64,000 nucleotides of DNA from Mortierella alpina (taxonomy: Eukaryota > Mortierellomycota > Mortierellomycetes > Mortierellales > Mortierellaceae). Positions 45,109-55,976 of the stretch are shown here, one piece after another; position 1 is the stretch's first letter, and the number at the start of each line of letters is the position of its first letter. The translations under genes and the position numbers were made by a program. The notes beneath the pieces were generated by a model. The model did no database searches. It was not told where the DNA came from and saw only the letters and a list, made by a program, of their open reading frames with translations. The DNA lies in the NCBI GenBank assembly GCA_029449245.1, contig JANATF010000001.1:1178001-1242000 (forward strand), read 5' to 3'.

Positions 45109-47729
45109 AGAAGCCTTCAAGTGTGATCATAATATACTTTGGTGTGAGTAAGGGCGAGGTATACCCTTGGTCAAACGGCTTTGGTCCTTTCAATTGCGAG
45201 CAGTGAGGAGGAGACCAATTGTCATTTCACTACTCGTTACCGTCTGCAATTGCACAAGCAGGGTGAACAGTGTGTTCAACCGAGCGAGCGCACTGTCGTC
45301 TCTGCCTATAACAGCCAACCATCTCACTTTCTCGACACATGTTGAAGCATGGGGCAGTTGTGAAATGAAAAGAGCTGGATTTCGCTGGTGTCCAGTGTAA
45401 CCATCACAGTTCATTTCCGCTTCTGCTCTCTTCATATCCCACTCCTAACATTCAGTCCAACCGACATGGTCGCACAGTCGCCGCCGTCATGCTCACAGAG
45501 TCAATATCCCCGCCTGAATTCAGTCTCAAACACTCTTGACCTTGCCCTCTCAATCCCCCTATTCTTAGAGAGTCGTATAGACTAGCAGGGGCCGTGGACC
45601 CTACATCGCACTGCGATGAAGATCCGATCCGCGTAATTTCACTGTTCAACATTGCGAATCTCTCGGTGCTACTTGTGCTACGATCACGGCTGTTCGTTGA
45701 CCCTGGCCACGTTCGTTACCGCTCCTGCTACTGCGGCTGTAGAGACCCATGCTGCCATGTCTCATAGAGGGACGAGTGCTCAGAAAAAAAAAAGGTTCAG
45801 AAAAACGCTATCAATGGGATGCTCACTGTTTACTTTACCGTTGTTTTTGCATCACACCATGCAGTTTTCATTTTCAAACCCATGCATCCAAAGCAAACTA
45901 TGCACCTTTTGTTTCCTCTCTCTCCAACTGCCCTCTGCAGCCATACCAATCATCGCACGGCACCGCGCCGTCCCAGACTGAGCACGCCCCATGGATCAGC
46001 TCCCACTTCTTTTGTCCCACCCGTACCTGTTATTTTTCTGACCGACATCAGAGGAAACAAACACGCTGGCATGCATGTGTGCGCTAAAAAAAAATCTGCA
46101 GGTCCTGAGCAGGGTAACCATGCACACACAGACATCACTAGGCCTTCTTTTTCGCCACCCCTGATTGATTCACGTTTCTTTGATGTACGAACAACTGGCA
46201 CGGTACGTCAAAGCCGGGCGCATATACTAACCATGTGCCTTCAAGAACAGGACCCAAACGCCTTCATCTTCTTTCCCCTGACAAACGACGTATTCATGTA
46301 CCTGCCATTTGCATATTTACGCCTGTAATGGCGCCCCGGAGTATGCCCGGGCCTATGGAGGACTAGCATCTCTATAGCTTTGATTCCAGGTGTCTAGAAC
46401 AATAAACAAAATCAACCATGCAAGGTTCAGGCTGCGGAGCAAGGCAGCAGAGATGCATAAGTGACCTGGAGCGCATGTATTCATTTCGGTATACATGAAA
46501 TCATGCTCCGCCGATTTATACCCCATCTGAAGGCATACGTGGCATGCGAAGACCGACGACTCGGGACCTCATCAACTTTATGCAGGTTCTTGCGAAGGTA
46601 TTCAGCGACATGGCGACGCAGAGAGGTTAGGGTCTGGAATATGTACCCAAGCCCTGCCGCGCTCGACGGGAAGGCATTTCGATCACCCGAGACAAGGGAA
46701 TCATGGTCTACAGTTCTTACATGCTATGTGGGCACCATTCGCCCAGCTGCATGGAGGCCACAACATAACGTCAGCGTTTCCGAGAGAGAGGGAGAGGATG
46801 AGCATATATGTCAACAGTAAATGTCACCCTTCCAGGGTTCCTGTTGACACCTGACAAGCATTTTCAGTCGCAGCGCATAGTCAGACCTGCCCTTGAATTT
46901 TCATGATCCGAAACCTCAAACGTGTCATACCCGACGTACAGGAACGGTCCAGTGTTGACGTTGGTGCCTGGAAGTTGAAGGGCAAGGCGGCAGGTGATCG
47001 TATATCCCTTCATGTTCTTGTCACTGCTGCCACCTCCTTTTCCAAAAGCGCCAACATTATGCTAGACCAGATATTGCAGCCGCTCGCGACGATCCTTGAG
47101 ATCCTCTTCTCTCTCTTTAACACGCACTCTCTCTCCATTTCGACTGCTCTATAACGTTCTCATCGGATCGCACTAAGTACTTGTTCTATGCTGTGATTTA
47201 CTCGAGACGCGGGAATACTGTTACTTCTCGCCTTCGCACTCGGCCACCTGCCAAGGAGCACAAGTGGTATCGCGGTCCTCAGGCTGAATTCCTCCTGCAA
47301 ATATGCAAACTTGGGTTATTTTTGAGACCGTTTCACCTGTTCACTCTTGCGAGAACATACCATGAAGTCGGAACCCTTGCGCGGTCCGGATGTACATATA
47401 ACGAGGCGCTGATCCTGTGGCGCACTGAAGCTAGCAGATAGGGGGGGGGGTGCTTGAGTGAGGAGTATAAAATGCTAAACCAACCAAATGAAATCACAAC
47501 TTCGTTGGGCTATCCTCTGGAAAAAATGTGCCTGATTCAAGATAACTTTCTATGTGTTGCATTCGTGAACTGAACTGATGTGAGGCTGTACTGTACTACT
47601 TGCTTCCGCTGGCCAGGTCAACAGTGCGCTTATGAACAGCAACCGAGACCAGAGTTCACAGGGCAATACATATCTCATGGCCTTGAGTTGCCAGGGCCAC
47701 GTTGTCATGACCTACCCGCTCTTGATCGC

Positions 47730-47736
47730 TATAAAA
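47730..47736 (+). promoter_or_regulatory. TATA box of beta-helix gene A
   Basis: CTATAAAATC lies 124 bp upstream of ATG 47854, followed by a C/T-rich leader. The spacing equals that of the TATA-like element in front of the C2 gene in this window. Confidence 0.5.
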
Positions 47737-47853
47737 TCGTCTACGCCCGTCTCCTCAGTTCAACCAACAGTTTCCAAGAATCCATACCAATTTGGCCCCC
47801 ATTCACCTCTGTTCATTTCCTTCTGCCCATCCTTCAACGCTCCGTACTCCACC

Positions 47854-49816
47854 ATGCGCCTCGAGCATCTTGGGGACGCCAAAGTGCCGCTCCTGTTCAT
47901 CTTGTTTTTTGCGGTGAAAGTCGCTAGTCGCGTCATCCCGCCATCTCCAGTCAACACCAACACTTCATGCAACACGTTAGATTCTGCCCAAGCGCGTGAG
48001 TGGGAGCTGCCTGATTCGCGCGGCAATACCATTCCCAACTTTTCCCGTGTTGGTTACAGAGAAGGTCATGTCAAGATCCCGAACGTTCTTGCCAAGGAAA
48101 CTCTCCAGCCATCAGGACTCTCTGACGACACAGCTAGAATCCAGGCAGCCATTGACAGGGTCGGGAATCTGCCCCTAAAGTCTTACGGCAGGGACGGGAT
48201 CATGTACAGGGGTGCTGTACTGTTGAAGAAGGGGACCTACAAAGTCGCAGGAGCATTGATCATTAACAAGTCTGGAGTCGTGTTGAGAGGCGAGGGTAAG
48301 ACCGCCGGAGGGACGACTATTATCGCCACAGGAAATATCCAGCGCGACTTTATTTTGGTCAACAGTATGCTGTCCTCCAGCATGGGATCTCCAGCCGAGC
48401 AGAAGAAAAAGGCCAGAACCAGAGAGATGATGCCGAGAAATGGGTACAGATCAAGCAACACACCAAAAACCCACTCTCGTAAGGGTATTTACATCCCTGT
48501 TGGAACAACGACTCTTCCTGTGGATGATATTGCTGGCTTCAAAGTGAACGATAAGATTGTGGTAGGTTTGAAATCGGCGTAGGGGTATGAGAGCAAAGGA
48601 TGAAATGCCCTGTAGTGTTAACTCCTTTTCTAACAGCAATCCAAAAAAAAAAAAATCGTCAGGTTGAACGGCCTGGTTCTCAGCAATGGATCAAGGACAT
48701 TGGGATGGATCGTTTGCCGCCGCGCGGAGACACAGGAAGACCCTCCACGCAGTGGACCCCGGAGTCGTACACATTTCGCTTCGAGCGAACAATTGTTGCA
48801 ATTGATCGTGCTAAACGCACTCTCACAATTAACATTCCATTGGTGATGAACTTTGATCCAAAGTACCCTCCAGCTAGCATATATCACCTTGTCCACAAGG
48901 CTCCACTGATTTCGGATGTTGGTGTCGAGAACCTACATCTTGTGAGCGAATATGACTCTAGGGATCGCGAGGATGAGAAGCACGGTTGGTACGGCGTGGT
49001 GGTGGACAACACGATTCATGGCTGGGTAGCGGATGTGACAACCGAGCACTTTGTCAGTGGTATCTTTGCATCGCTTTGGTCCAGGTTCATCACTATTCAG
49101 GATTGTGCCGTGCTGGACCCAGTTTCAAAACCCTCACAAGGCGGGCGTCGGTACCAGTTCAACCTCAGTGGCCAAATGGGTCTTGTCAAACGCTGTCGCA
49201 CGAACCATGGGCGCCATGAATTTGTGACGCATGGGCGAGTGTGCGGTAAAACGCTATGACTATCGTTGTATGTTTTGACATTATTATGGACTCAAGGCAT
49301 ATCTCTCACCTATCGTTTTTGGTTTTTGGTCGTCATGTTAAAGGTCCCAACGTGTTTGTCGACTCTAAAGGCGACCAAGCAAACAACGATTCAGGGCCAC
49401 ACGAGCGGTGGGCCATGGGCGTTCTGTATGACAATCTTGCCTCCAAGCAAATTAACATTCAAAATCGAGGCTGGTTTGGTTCCGGCCAAGGTTGGGCAGG
49501 TAAGATAGGTGTCCTAGTTTGTTCGTGTTAATGACCAGCTCAAAATATTAATAACAACTACACTACAAACTTAGGTGCATTCCATGTCTTTTTCAACTGT
49601 GAAGCACAGGGCAAAGGCAGCTACTTCCAAGACGCTCCAGGCACGATGAACTGGGTTATTGGATTCAAGGGTCCACTTGCAAATAAGCCCAAATTCGAAG
49701 GCGGAGCGGCTTCCAAGATGATATCATATGGTAGCCATGTTCAACCCCGAAGTCTGTATTGGTCGCAGCTTGCTGCACGCACAGGCAAGAGCGCCGAGGA
49801 ATTGATGAAGACCTAG
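47854..49816 (+). CDS. Beta-helix protein A, secreted, pectate-lyase-fold-like
   Basis: Model join(47854..48561,48663..49245,49344..49499,49575..49816), 562 aa, phases closing. ATG 47854 is preferred over the frame's earlier Met because a signal peptide follows (KVPLLFILFFAVKVASRV). The mature protein opens with DSRGNTIPNFSRVGYREGHV, then DDTARIQAAIDRVGNLPL, RGAVLLKKGTYKVAGALII and SGVVLRGEG. This is the N-terminal cap and first coils typical of the pectate lyase superfamily. Later coils include DVGVENLHLVSEYD, VDNTIHGWVADVTTEHFVSG, RFITIQDCAVLDPVSKP, GGRRYQFNLSGQ and HERWAMGVLYDNL. I recall bacterial secreted proteins with the same architecture, but enzyme activity has not been shown to my knowledge. 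A carbohydrate substrate is inferred. Copies B and C downstream are paralogues with the same intron positions. Confidence 0.82.
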
Positions 49817-50597
49817 TGAAGAAAAGGGGTTTGAAGGATGACCTTTGAACTATGCTTCAAAACTAGGTCGACCACTGGCGGCTCTCACCATCACGCTCCG
49901 TACAACGTAGCTTTCAAAATACATTGCAACAAAAATAGAGCAGCGCCTTTTACAAATGAATGGGTTTCTCTTGACATCTTAGCAGCCCGCTATACACGGG
50001 TTTGCCTATCAAGAGACATTCGACTGAAAGCTATATTCAAATAGCCATGATCTCGATGGCTTGTTTTCTCTTCCGCCGTCGCACTTCTCAAGCGCCTCGA
50101 TAGTCTCAATGTCTTTGAGGATGGTAGCTTGTCCCATTCATTTGATACCAAGGAAAAAAGGAAATTTTTGACATCCACACATTCATTCTTGTGGTGCCTG
50201 GTCGTAGAAAATAAGTCATCGAGAACCTGGCTATTTGAACATACCCTTTGCGCAGAGTTATAAGTCCAACATACAACGTGATGTTCTGCTGGGAGGCTGT
50301 GCCGGAATGGCCCGGAAGATGGAGTTACAGGGAAACGCTCTTTGGTCAAGAATGATGGGAGGGGGTGCTTGACTAGGTGGTGAACAAAAAACAAGTACTA
50401 AACGAACCAAAGCGAGAAGAGACAACTTTAGTCCAAGAAAAGGGTTCCACAGCAGTACCATGGTTCTCAAACGGCATAGAAAGCGCTGCTAGCTCTTTCA
50501 GTTTGACAGCAGCTTCCAAAACCTATTATCACGTAACCCTACGAATGTGCTGTCCGCTACTTCCCCCCCTCAAATCCGTTAGTTTCGTTTCCTCATT
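49817..50597. other. Intergenic region between beta-helix copies A and B
   Basis: About 0.8 kb without a supported gene. It contains the relic at 49985-50025 described separately and the presumed promoter of copy B. The minus-strand frame at 49990-50394 has no domain. Confidence 0.45.
49985..50025 (-). pseudogene. Relic of the gephyrin gene 3' end
   Basis: Bases 50005-50021 are identical over 17 bp to 52531-52547, which encode the last residues of the gephyrin-type gene on the minus strand (ECLLIG). The flanking 20 bp (TACACG followed by a TTT) also match with few changes. No other part of that gene is found here. Its position downstream of copy A mirrors the gephyrin 3' end downstream of copy B, so it looks like the edge of a duplicated block. 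Confidence 0.5.
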
Positions 50598-52504
50598 ATG
50601 ATTCGCAAGTGTCGTATACTCCTCAGGAAGCCGTGCAGGCGCCACTTCGTACCCTTCTTCTTTCTGCTAGCGATTCATCTCGCTACTCAAGTGCATGGCG
50701 CCGATGTCGAGTGGATGCTGCCTGATTCGCGCGGCAACACCATCCCCAACTTCTCCCGCGTTGGTTACAGAGAAGGTCATGTTATGATCCCGATGGTTCC
50801 TGTCAAGGAGATTCTCAAGCCATTAGGACTCCCTGACGACACAGTTAGGATCCAAGAAGCCATCGACAGAGTTGGGAGGATGTCCTTGTTGCCTTATGGC
50901 AGGGACGGGATTGTGTACAGGGGTGCGATACTTTTGAAGAAGGGTGTTTACCGCGTCGAAGGAACGCTGGTCATCCAGACATCTGGGGTAGTCTTAAGAG
51001 GCGAGGGCACAGGAACTGTGATCAACGACACAGGGACTGCCCGTCGTAGCTTTATTAAGATCAGCAGTCGGACCGTTGCAAGCGCAGTTCCGCGGAATAG
51101 AATGGGAGATCCCGCCTACGGATTACCACAAAATGCTTACCTTTCAAGCGAGGAACCAGACACCTTTACTCGCGAGGGAGTTTACATCCCTGTTGGAGCA
51201 ACGACCCTTCCTGTGAGTGACACGACGGGGTTTAACATTGGTGACAGGATCGTGGTATGTTTTGTCATTGTTCTCATACGACGTGCGAAATGGCCTGTGC
51301 GCAAGTGGTATCATAAGATCATTGCTTAACGTCTCGATCATTTTAGGTGGAACGTCCTAGCTCTCAGCAATGGATCAATGAAATAGGAATGGGTAACAAC
51401 TCATTAAAGAAAGACCGAAACAGGTATTTCCGATGGCCCGCGGATTCGTTCACATTTCGTTTCGAGCCAACGATCGTTGACATCGACCACGACAGATGCA
51501 CCTTCACAGTCGATATCCCTATGGTCATGAACTTTGATCCAAAGTACTCTTCAGGAAGGATATCTCATCTAATTCACAAGTATCCCATGATTTCGGATGT
51601 GGGTCTCGAGAACCTGTCTCTTATAAGTGAAATGGATGCAGTCGATCGCGATGGCAGGCAGCAGCTTGGGCTTGCGGTAGAAATTGAAGTTCAAGGGCGG
51701 TATCCGTGCCTCCAAATGGTCCAGATTTACCACGATCCAGAACTGCAACGTCGATGGCCAAGATGGATACATCCTCAAGAGGCAGATGGTCCTCGTCAGC
51801 AGCTGTGTTGCGATTGTCTTAGACCGTGCTTTTAGTACTGAAGGTTCAGCATGCGGTAGGATGCTATGAACACATATCATGCCTTGCCATCAACACACGC
51901 CCAGAAGACGGGAAAACGCAGATCGCTCATCCATTGTCTGTGGTGTTATCCGCGCTCTAGGCCCTAACGCCTTCGCGATGTCCTATGGCTCTACCTCATC
52001 CGGCCCGAGTGGGCAGTGGGACATGGGAGTGCTATATGAGAATGTCTCCAGCTCGTGCTTTGAGTTGGAAACCGATGGCTTTTACCATTCAAATCCTGGC
52101 TGGGCCGGTACATGCCTCCTCCGCATATTATTAGTCCGCTCGTTCGAATGCATGTCCTAGAGGCTACCCTCACACCTATTATATCCAATCTAGGTGCATT
52201 CCATGTCTTTTACAACTGTAAAGCACGTTCCTTGTACTTATTGGGCAGTATCCAAAGCGCACCCGGCACCACAAATTGGATCATTGGATTTCAAGGCCTC
52301 CTTTCTGCGCCTTCCACAATGTTATCTAATCACAATAGCCCTGTTCAACCTCAAAGTCTTTATTGGTCGCAGCTTGCTGCTCGCACAGGCAATACTGTCG
52401 TCGAACTGATGAAAATGAATGGGACAGGCGGAAGGAAGTACCCTTCTTCGGGCTCGCTTTTCAGGCGCGTTTGTAAACGCATACGAAAAGTCTTCTCGAA
52501 ATAA
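50598..52504 (+). pseudogene. Beta-helix protein B, frameshifted copy
   Basis: Exons aligned to copies A and C: 50598..51254, 51347..51855, 51961..52107, 52194..52504. The first exon is intact with a signal peptide (FVPFFFLLAIHLATQVHG) and the same DSRGNTIPNFSRVGYREGHV start. The second exon is 509 nt against 583 nt in both A and C. The segment equivalent to GVVVDNTIHGWVADV is missing and the reading frame changes near 51660-51690; the original frame hits a stop at 51835. The last two exons remain open and similar (GVLYENVSSS, AFHVFYNCKA, QSLYWSQLAARTG). The net loss of 74 bp is not a multiple of three. A truncated product of about 380 aa could still be made. The C terminus runs about 30 basic residues past the end point of copy A. 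Confidence 0.7.
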
Positions 52505-52517
52505 ATCCAGTGAGCCA

Positions 52518-55196
52518 TTACACGAGCTTTCCTATCAAGAGACATTCAATTTTTTGACCTGCAGAGACGCCAGACATCTCTGCTGTTCGTCCTGGGAGAA
52601 CCATCAAGCTGTTGGCACCCAGCATCGTGACCATGCGACTGCTCATCTGGTTCTTGTCTGTTGACTGAACCTGTATACGGCCTTCAGGTGTCACAGAAAC
52701 AATAGCCCGCTGATATTCGGGTCGTTCATCTAGGCGGACGTCGTGTGTTACCTATGCAACAGATTATAGTGGTAAGCTATTGTGAAGGAGGCGCAAGCCG
52801 AACATTGTTTCGAGTAATTTTTGACAGCCTCTTCGACTTTACCTCTGCATTAATGCTAGGCCACATGTAATTTTCATATCCAGCCAGCTTGCGCAGAGCG
52901 GGCAAGACAAAGAGGTGGAATGTGACAGTCGCTGATACCGGATTGCCGGGTAGACCGAACATGAGCTTCGGTTGTGCGCCGCCGTTGGGGTCAGGAACCG
53001 TGGCGAACGTCGTCGGTTTTCTAATATTCATGAGTATTAGTATCAGCCTGATGTAGCCATCATTACTTTCCGCGATGCCTTACAAACTTACCCTGGCTTC
53101 ATCATGATGCGGCCGAAATGAATTGTGGCTCCCAGCTTTTGTTCAAGAATGGGCTTGAGGAGATCCATCTCGCCCATAGAAACGCCTCCTGTGGTCACCA
53201 CGATGTCGCATTTCTGAAGACCGCTCTTTACGGCCGATTCGAGAGCCTCGGGGCTGCGTTACAGAGTGGACGATCAAGTTGACTGGTCAATAATCAAAGC
53301 GCAGAGGGCAAAAGCATAACTCGGCATGTGGAGGTAATGCAGTCATACCTATCAGGTGCAATACCCAAGTCCAAGTAGTCAAATCCAGCGGCTTTTGTTG
53401 CGGCGATGAGGGTCGGTCTGTTGCTGTCGCGGATCTGGCCCATCTTCAAGGACTGTCCGTTGTCATGGTTAACCACTTCATTTCCTGTAGACAAGAACCC
53501 AACCACGGGTCGCTGACGAACACGCACAGTATGGACACCGATGGAGGCCAGGACGCCAATTTCACCACCAACGGCAGAGATGACCTGGCCCTTCTTGAGG
53601 ACTGTTTGGCCCACCTGTACATCTGAGCCGATCTCTCGAATAGCCTCGCCATTCCGCACCCTGGCCAGAATCTTTACAGTCTCCTCGCGTGTTCCGTCCT
53701 CGGACGATTTGACGAGTTGAGTATCTTCGACCATGACAACAGCGGTAGCACCCTCTGGCACAGCTCCTCCAGTCGTAATTCTGGCAATATGTCCTGGAAG
53801 CAACTTTGTCGATGATCCTTCTGATACTGCGCTGGCGATAGAAACAGCGGTAACTGGATATTCCCCAGGGCCATCGGTATCTGTTGTAGGCATAATGCAG
53901 ATAGAAATAGAAAAGCAGAAGGTCTCCTGTCAGAAAAGGATTGAAAGTAATGGTGCATCGTAGCAAAAATTCAGTGATCATCCACATTCAATGGTCCTCC
54001 AGTTACCAATGACGGCATATCCATCCAGAATAGAGGCGCGATATCCAGGGACAGCCTCTACGGCCACGACATCCTCGTCCAGTACAGCGCCGATCAGCTC
54101 CTCGTTTACGGGTTTCTCCACAGAGGGTAAGGGGGCAACTTGATCCATAACCGAGGCCAGTGCTCGATCCATTGGGATCAAAGGGTAGGGTGACTTTCGG
54201 AGCCTACGCGAAACTAGCATATTCACCGATCGAACTAGCATTAGATCCTGTACTCTTGGTATGGTGGAATATTCTTGAACCCCATATGATTGCAACATGT
54301 GGCGATACCTGGTGTCTCCAAGCTAAGAGATGACGCATCTGATCGAGCTTCTCTATCGCTATGATGGAAGCAGGTGTGGCCACCGTGTCCATGACCATGT
54401 CCATGCTCTTGTTTGCGCATGTCATCAGTCTGCGGTTTCTCCTCGCCGTCCTTCGCTGCAGTTCCAGATGGTCGAGGTCCCCCTTGCATCTTCTCGTGGA
54501 CCTGTTTTCCTGTACCCCCGCGAGCCAGGTCGATGGCATGTGGCAGTATCTTAGCCACGGCTTCAAAGTTTTCCTTGACGGCTTTTGGACTTCCTGGAAA
54601 GGTCAGAACGAATGTCTGACCGCGAATTCCTGATACTGCTCTGCTGAGTGCCGCAAAGGGTGTGATTTGGATGGACTTTGAGAAGATGAGATGGCTGATC
54701 CCTGGCGTTTGTCTATCGAGGAGTGGCAGGACAGCCTGCGAGACAGAAAGCGTTACAACACTGCACTTGTCCATCAGGAGACAACACCGAGCAACCTGGA
54801 TGCTGCCTTTTCTTTTACCTCCGGTGTACAGTCCCGGACGCCAAATCCTGTTCCGCCAGTGGAGACGACGAGGTGCAAGTCCAGTTCGTCACACCATGCA
54901 GTGACAGTCTTCTGGATGACTTTGAAGTCGTCTGGGACACATGCCTTGACCTGCACTCTGTAGCGCGGTTCTGCTTCCAGCAGACGGCAGAGTGAAGGGC
55001 CACTTGTGTCGGATACGGTGTCCAACGACGCTGTGTCGCTGACTGATCGGCGCAAGGAGGCGAGTGGATCGAGGTGTTTGCGTTAGTGAACAGCGCAGCT
55101 GAAGACGGGGTTGGTTATGACGGTCGCTAGCGTGCAGTGCAGACAGGCTGCGCAGGACATACTCGTGAGGACACCGACGCGAATTTCGGATGACAT
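52518..55196 (-). CDS. Molybdenum cofactor synthesis protein, gephyrin/cnxE type (MogA-MoeA fusion)
   Basis: Model complement(join(52518..52751,52843..53020,53092..53253,53349..53880,54007..54213,54309..54735,54819..55042,55163..55196)), 665 aa, eight exons, phases closing. The N-terminal G domain (MogA-like) has VGVLTISDTAS, DTSGPSLC and STGGTGFGVRDCTPE; it adenylylates molybdopterin. A linker of about 60 residues includes a His/Gly run (HGHGHGHGGHTC). The C-terminal E domain (MoeA-like) has RKSPYPLIPMDRAL, ASILDGYAVID, ITTGGAVPEGATAVV, TGNEVV, VVTTGGVSMGEMD and MFGLPGNPVSATVTF; it inserts molybdate. The order G then E is that of animal gephyrin and fungal cnxE, opposite to plant CNX1. It supplies Moco for nitrate reductase and related enzymes. 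It ends 13 bp from copy B, tail to tail. The first exon is only 34 nt. Confidence 0.93.
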
Positions 55197-55428
55197 GTGA
55201 AAGGCGTCTGTGGATGAATGGGTCGATTGCAAGCTGGAGGACAGAGAAGATTCAAACGTCGGTCAGAGTGTGGAATGGAGGTGTGGGGGCGGCAACGGCG
55301 GATTGTCAAGGTGAGAGAGGTGAGGAGAGTCAGTGAGGTGAAGATGGGTGAGGTGGGGGACGCGGAAAGTTTAAAATGGCAGGTGGCTGATCTGGGTGTG
55401 GGCTGGATCCTGGTCCCCTTGCCTGTGG

Positions 55429-55461
55429 TCACTGCACTGTCACTGCACTGTCACTGCACTG
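55429..55461 (+). repeat. 11-bp tandem repeat
   Basis: Three perfect copies of TCACTGCACTG. The repeat lies midway in the divergent promoter, so it could be a set of factor binding sites. Confidence 0.85.
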
Positions 55462-55788
55462 ACCCACGAAGCCCCTCTTCATCATCCTCGCTTCCCTTCT
55501 GCCTCTGTCAGCCTTCGGCATTGGCCCTTATCGGCCTAGCAACAGCTAGCAACAGCGCGCGTTGTCCTCGCGCGAGGCCTAGCCACCCACCGACGCGGTC
55601 GCAGAGACTATCAACCTGGACTGACAAACCCAAGGTAACAGGTCGCGTCCTTGTGCATGCCACGCCTCAAAGAAATTCAAGCAAACTCAAGCAAACGGCC
55701 GAGGTTGGGTCCTTGATTCAAAGCACACCCGTGCCTACATTTTCAGCTGTGCTCCTTTGCTGTTGTATTTCAACGGCCGAAAGGAGGA

Positions 55789-55796
55789 TATTTAAA
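55789..55796 (+). promoter_or_regulatory. TATA-like element of beta-helix gene C
   Basis: TATTTAAA, 181 bp upstream of ATG 55977, the same octamer as in front of the C2 gene. It is followed by a C/T-rich leader. Confidence 0.4.
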
Positions 55797-55976
55797 ATGA
55801 CCTCATTGTTGCTGCCAATACAACAAGTTATGGACCACTTTCACTCCATCGTCCTCTTTTCGTTCTTTCACTCTCACCTGGTCAACAGCACACCGCCACG
55901 TATCCTTCTCTCCACACAGCCAGACCCTCCTCAACACGTTTCCCAAACCGGTCCCTCGCCAGTCTACCCTGCCACC

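Larger units (their letters stand above)
35288..47853. other. 12.5 kb gene-poor region
   Basis: I can support no confident gene. Open frames are short, overlap on both strands and lack domain motifs, and the sequence looks lower in GC than the flanks by eye. The left part (35288-36900) may include long 5' leader sequence of the CON7-like gene. Scattered homopolymers occur: A-runs at 39796-39808, and G-runs of 10-11 at 41183-41193 and 47443-47452. No long terminal repeats, transposase or reverse transcriptase motifs are seen, and no tRNA. Two places with weak coding character are listed separately. It may be degenerate transposon sequence, a long regulatory region, or hold non-coding RNA genes. 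Confidence 0.5.
55197..55976. promoter_or_regulatory. Divergent promoter region of the gephyrin gene and beta-helix gene C
   Basis: 780 bp between the two start codons. The open frame running through it on the plus strand from 55218 is in phase with gene C but is Arg-rich promoter sequence rather than protein. It contains an 11-bp tandem repeat and a TATA-like element, annotated separately. Confidence 0.5.

Noticed and set aside
55218-55976. Upstream extension of beta-helix gene C to 55218
   Set aside because: The frame crosses the divergent promoter, including its tandem repeat and TATA-like element; ATG 55977 follows a good leader.
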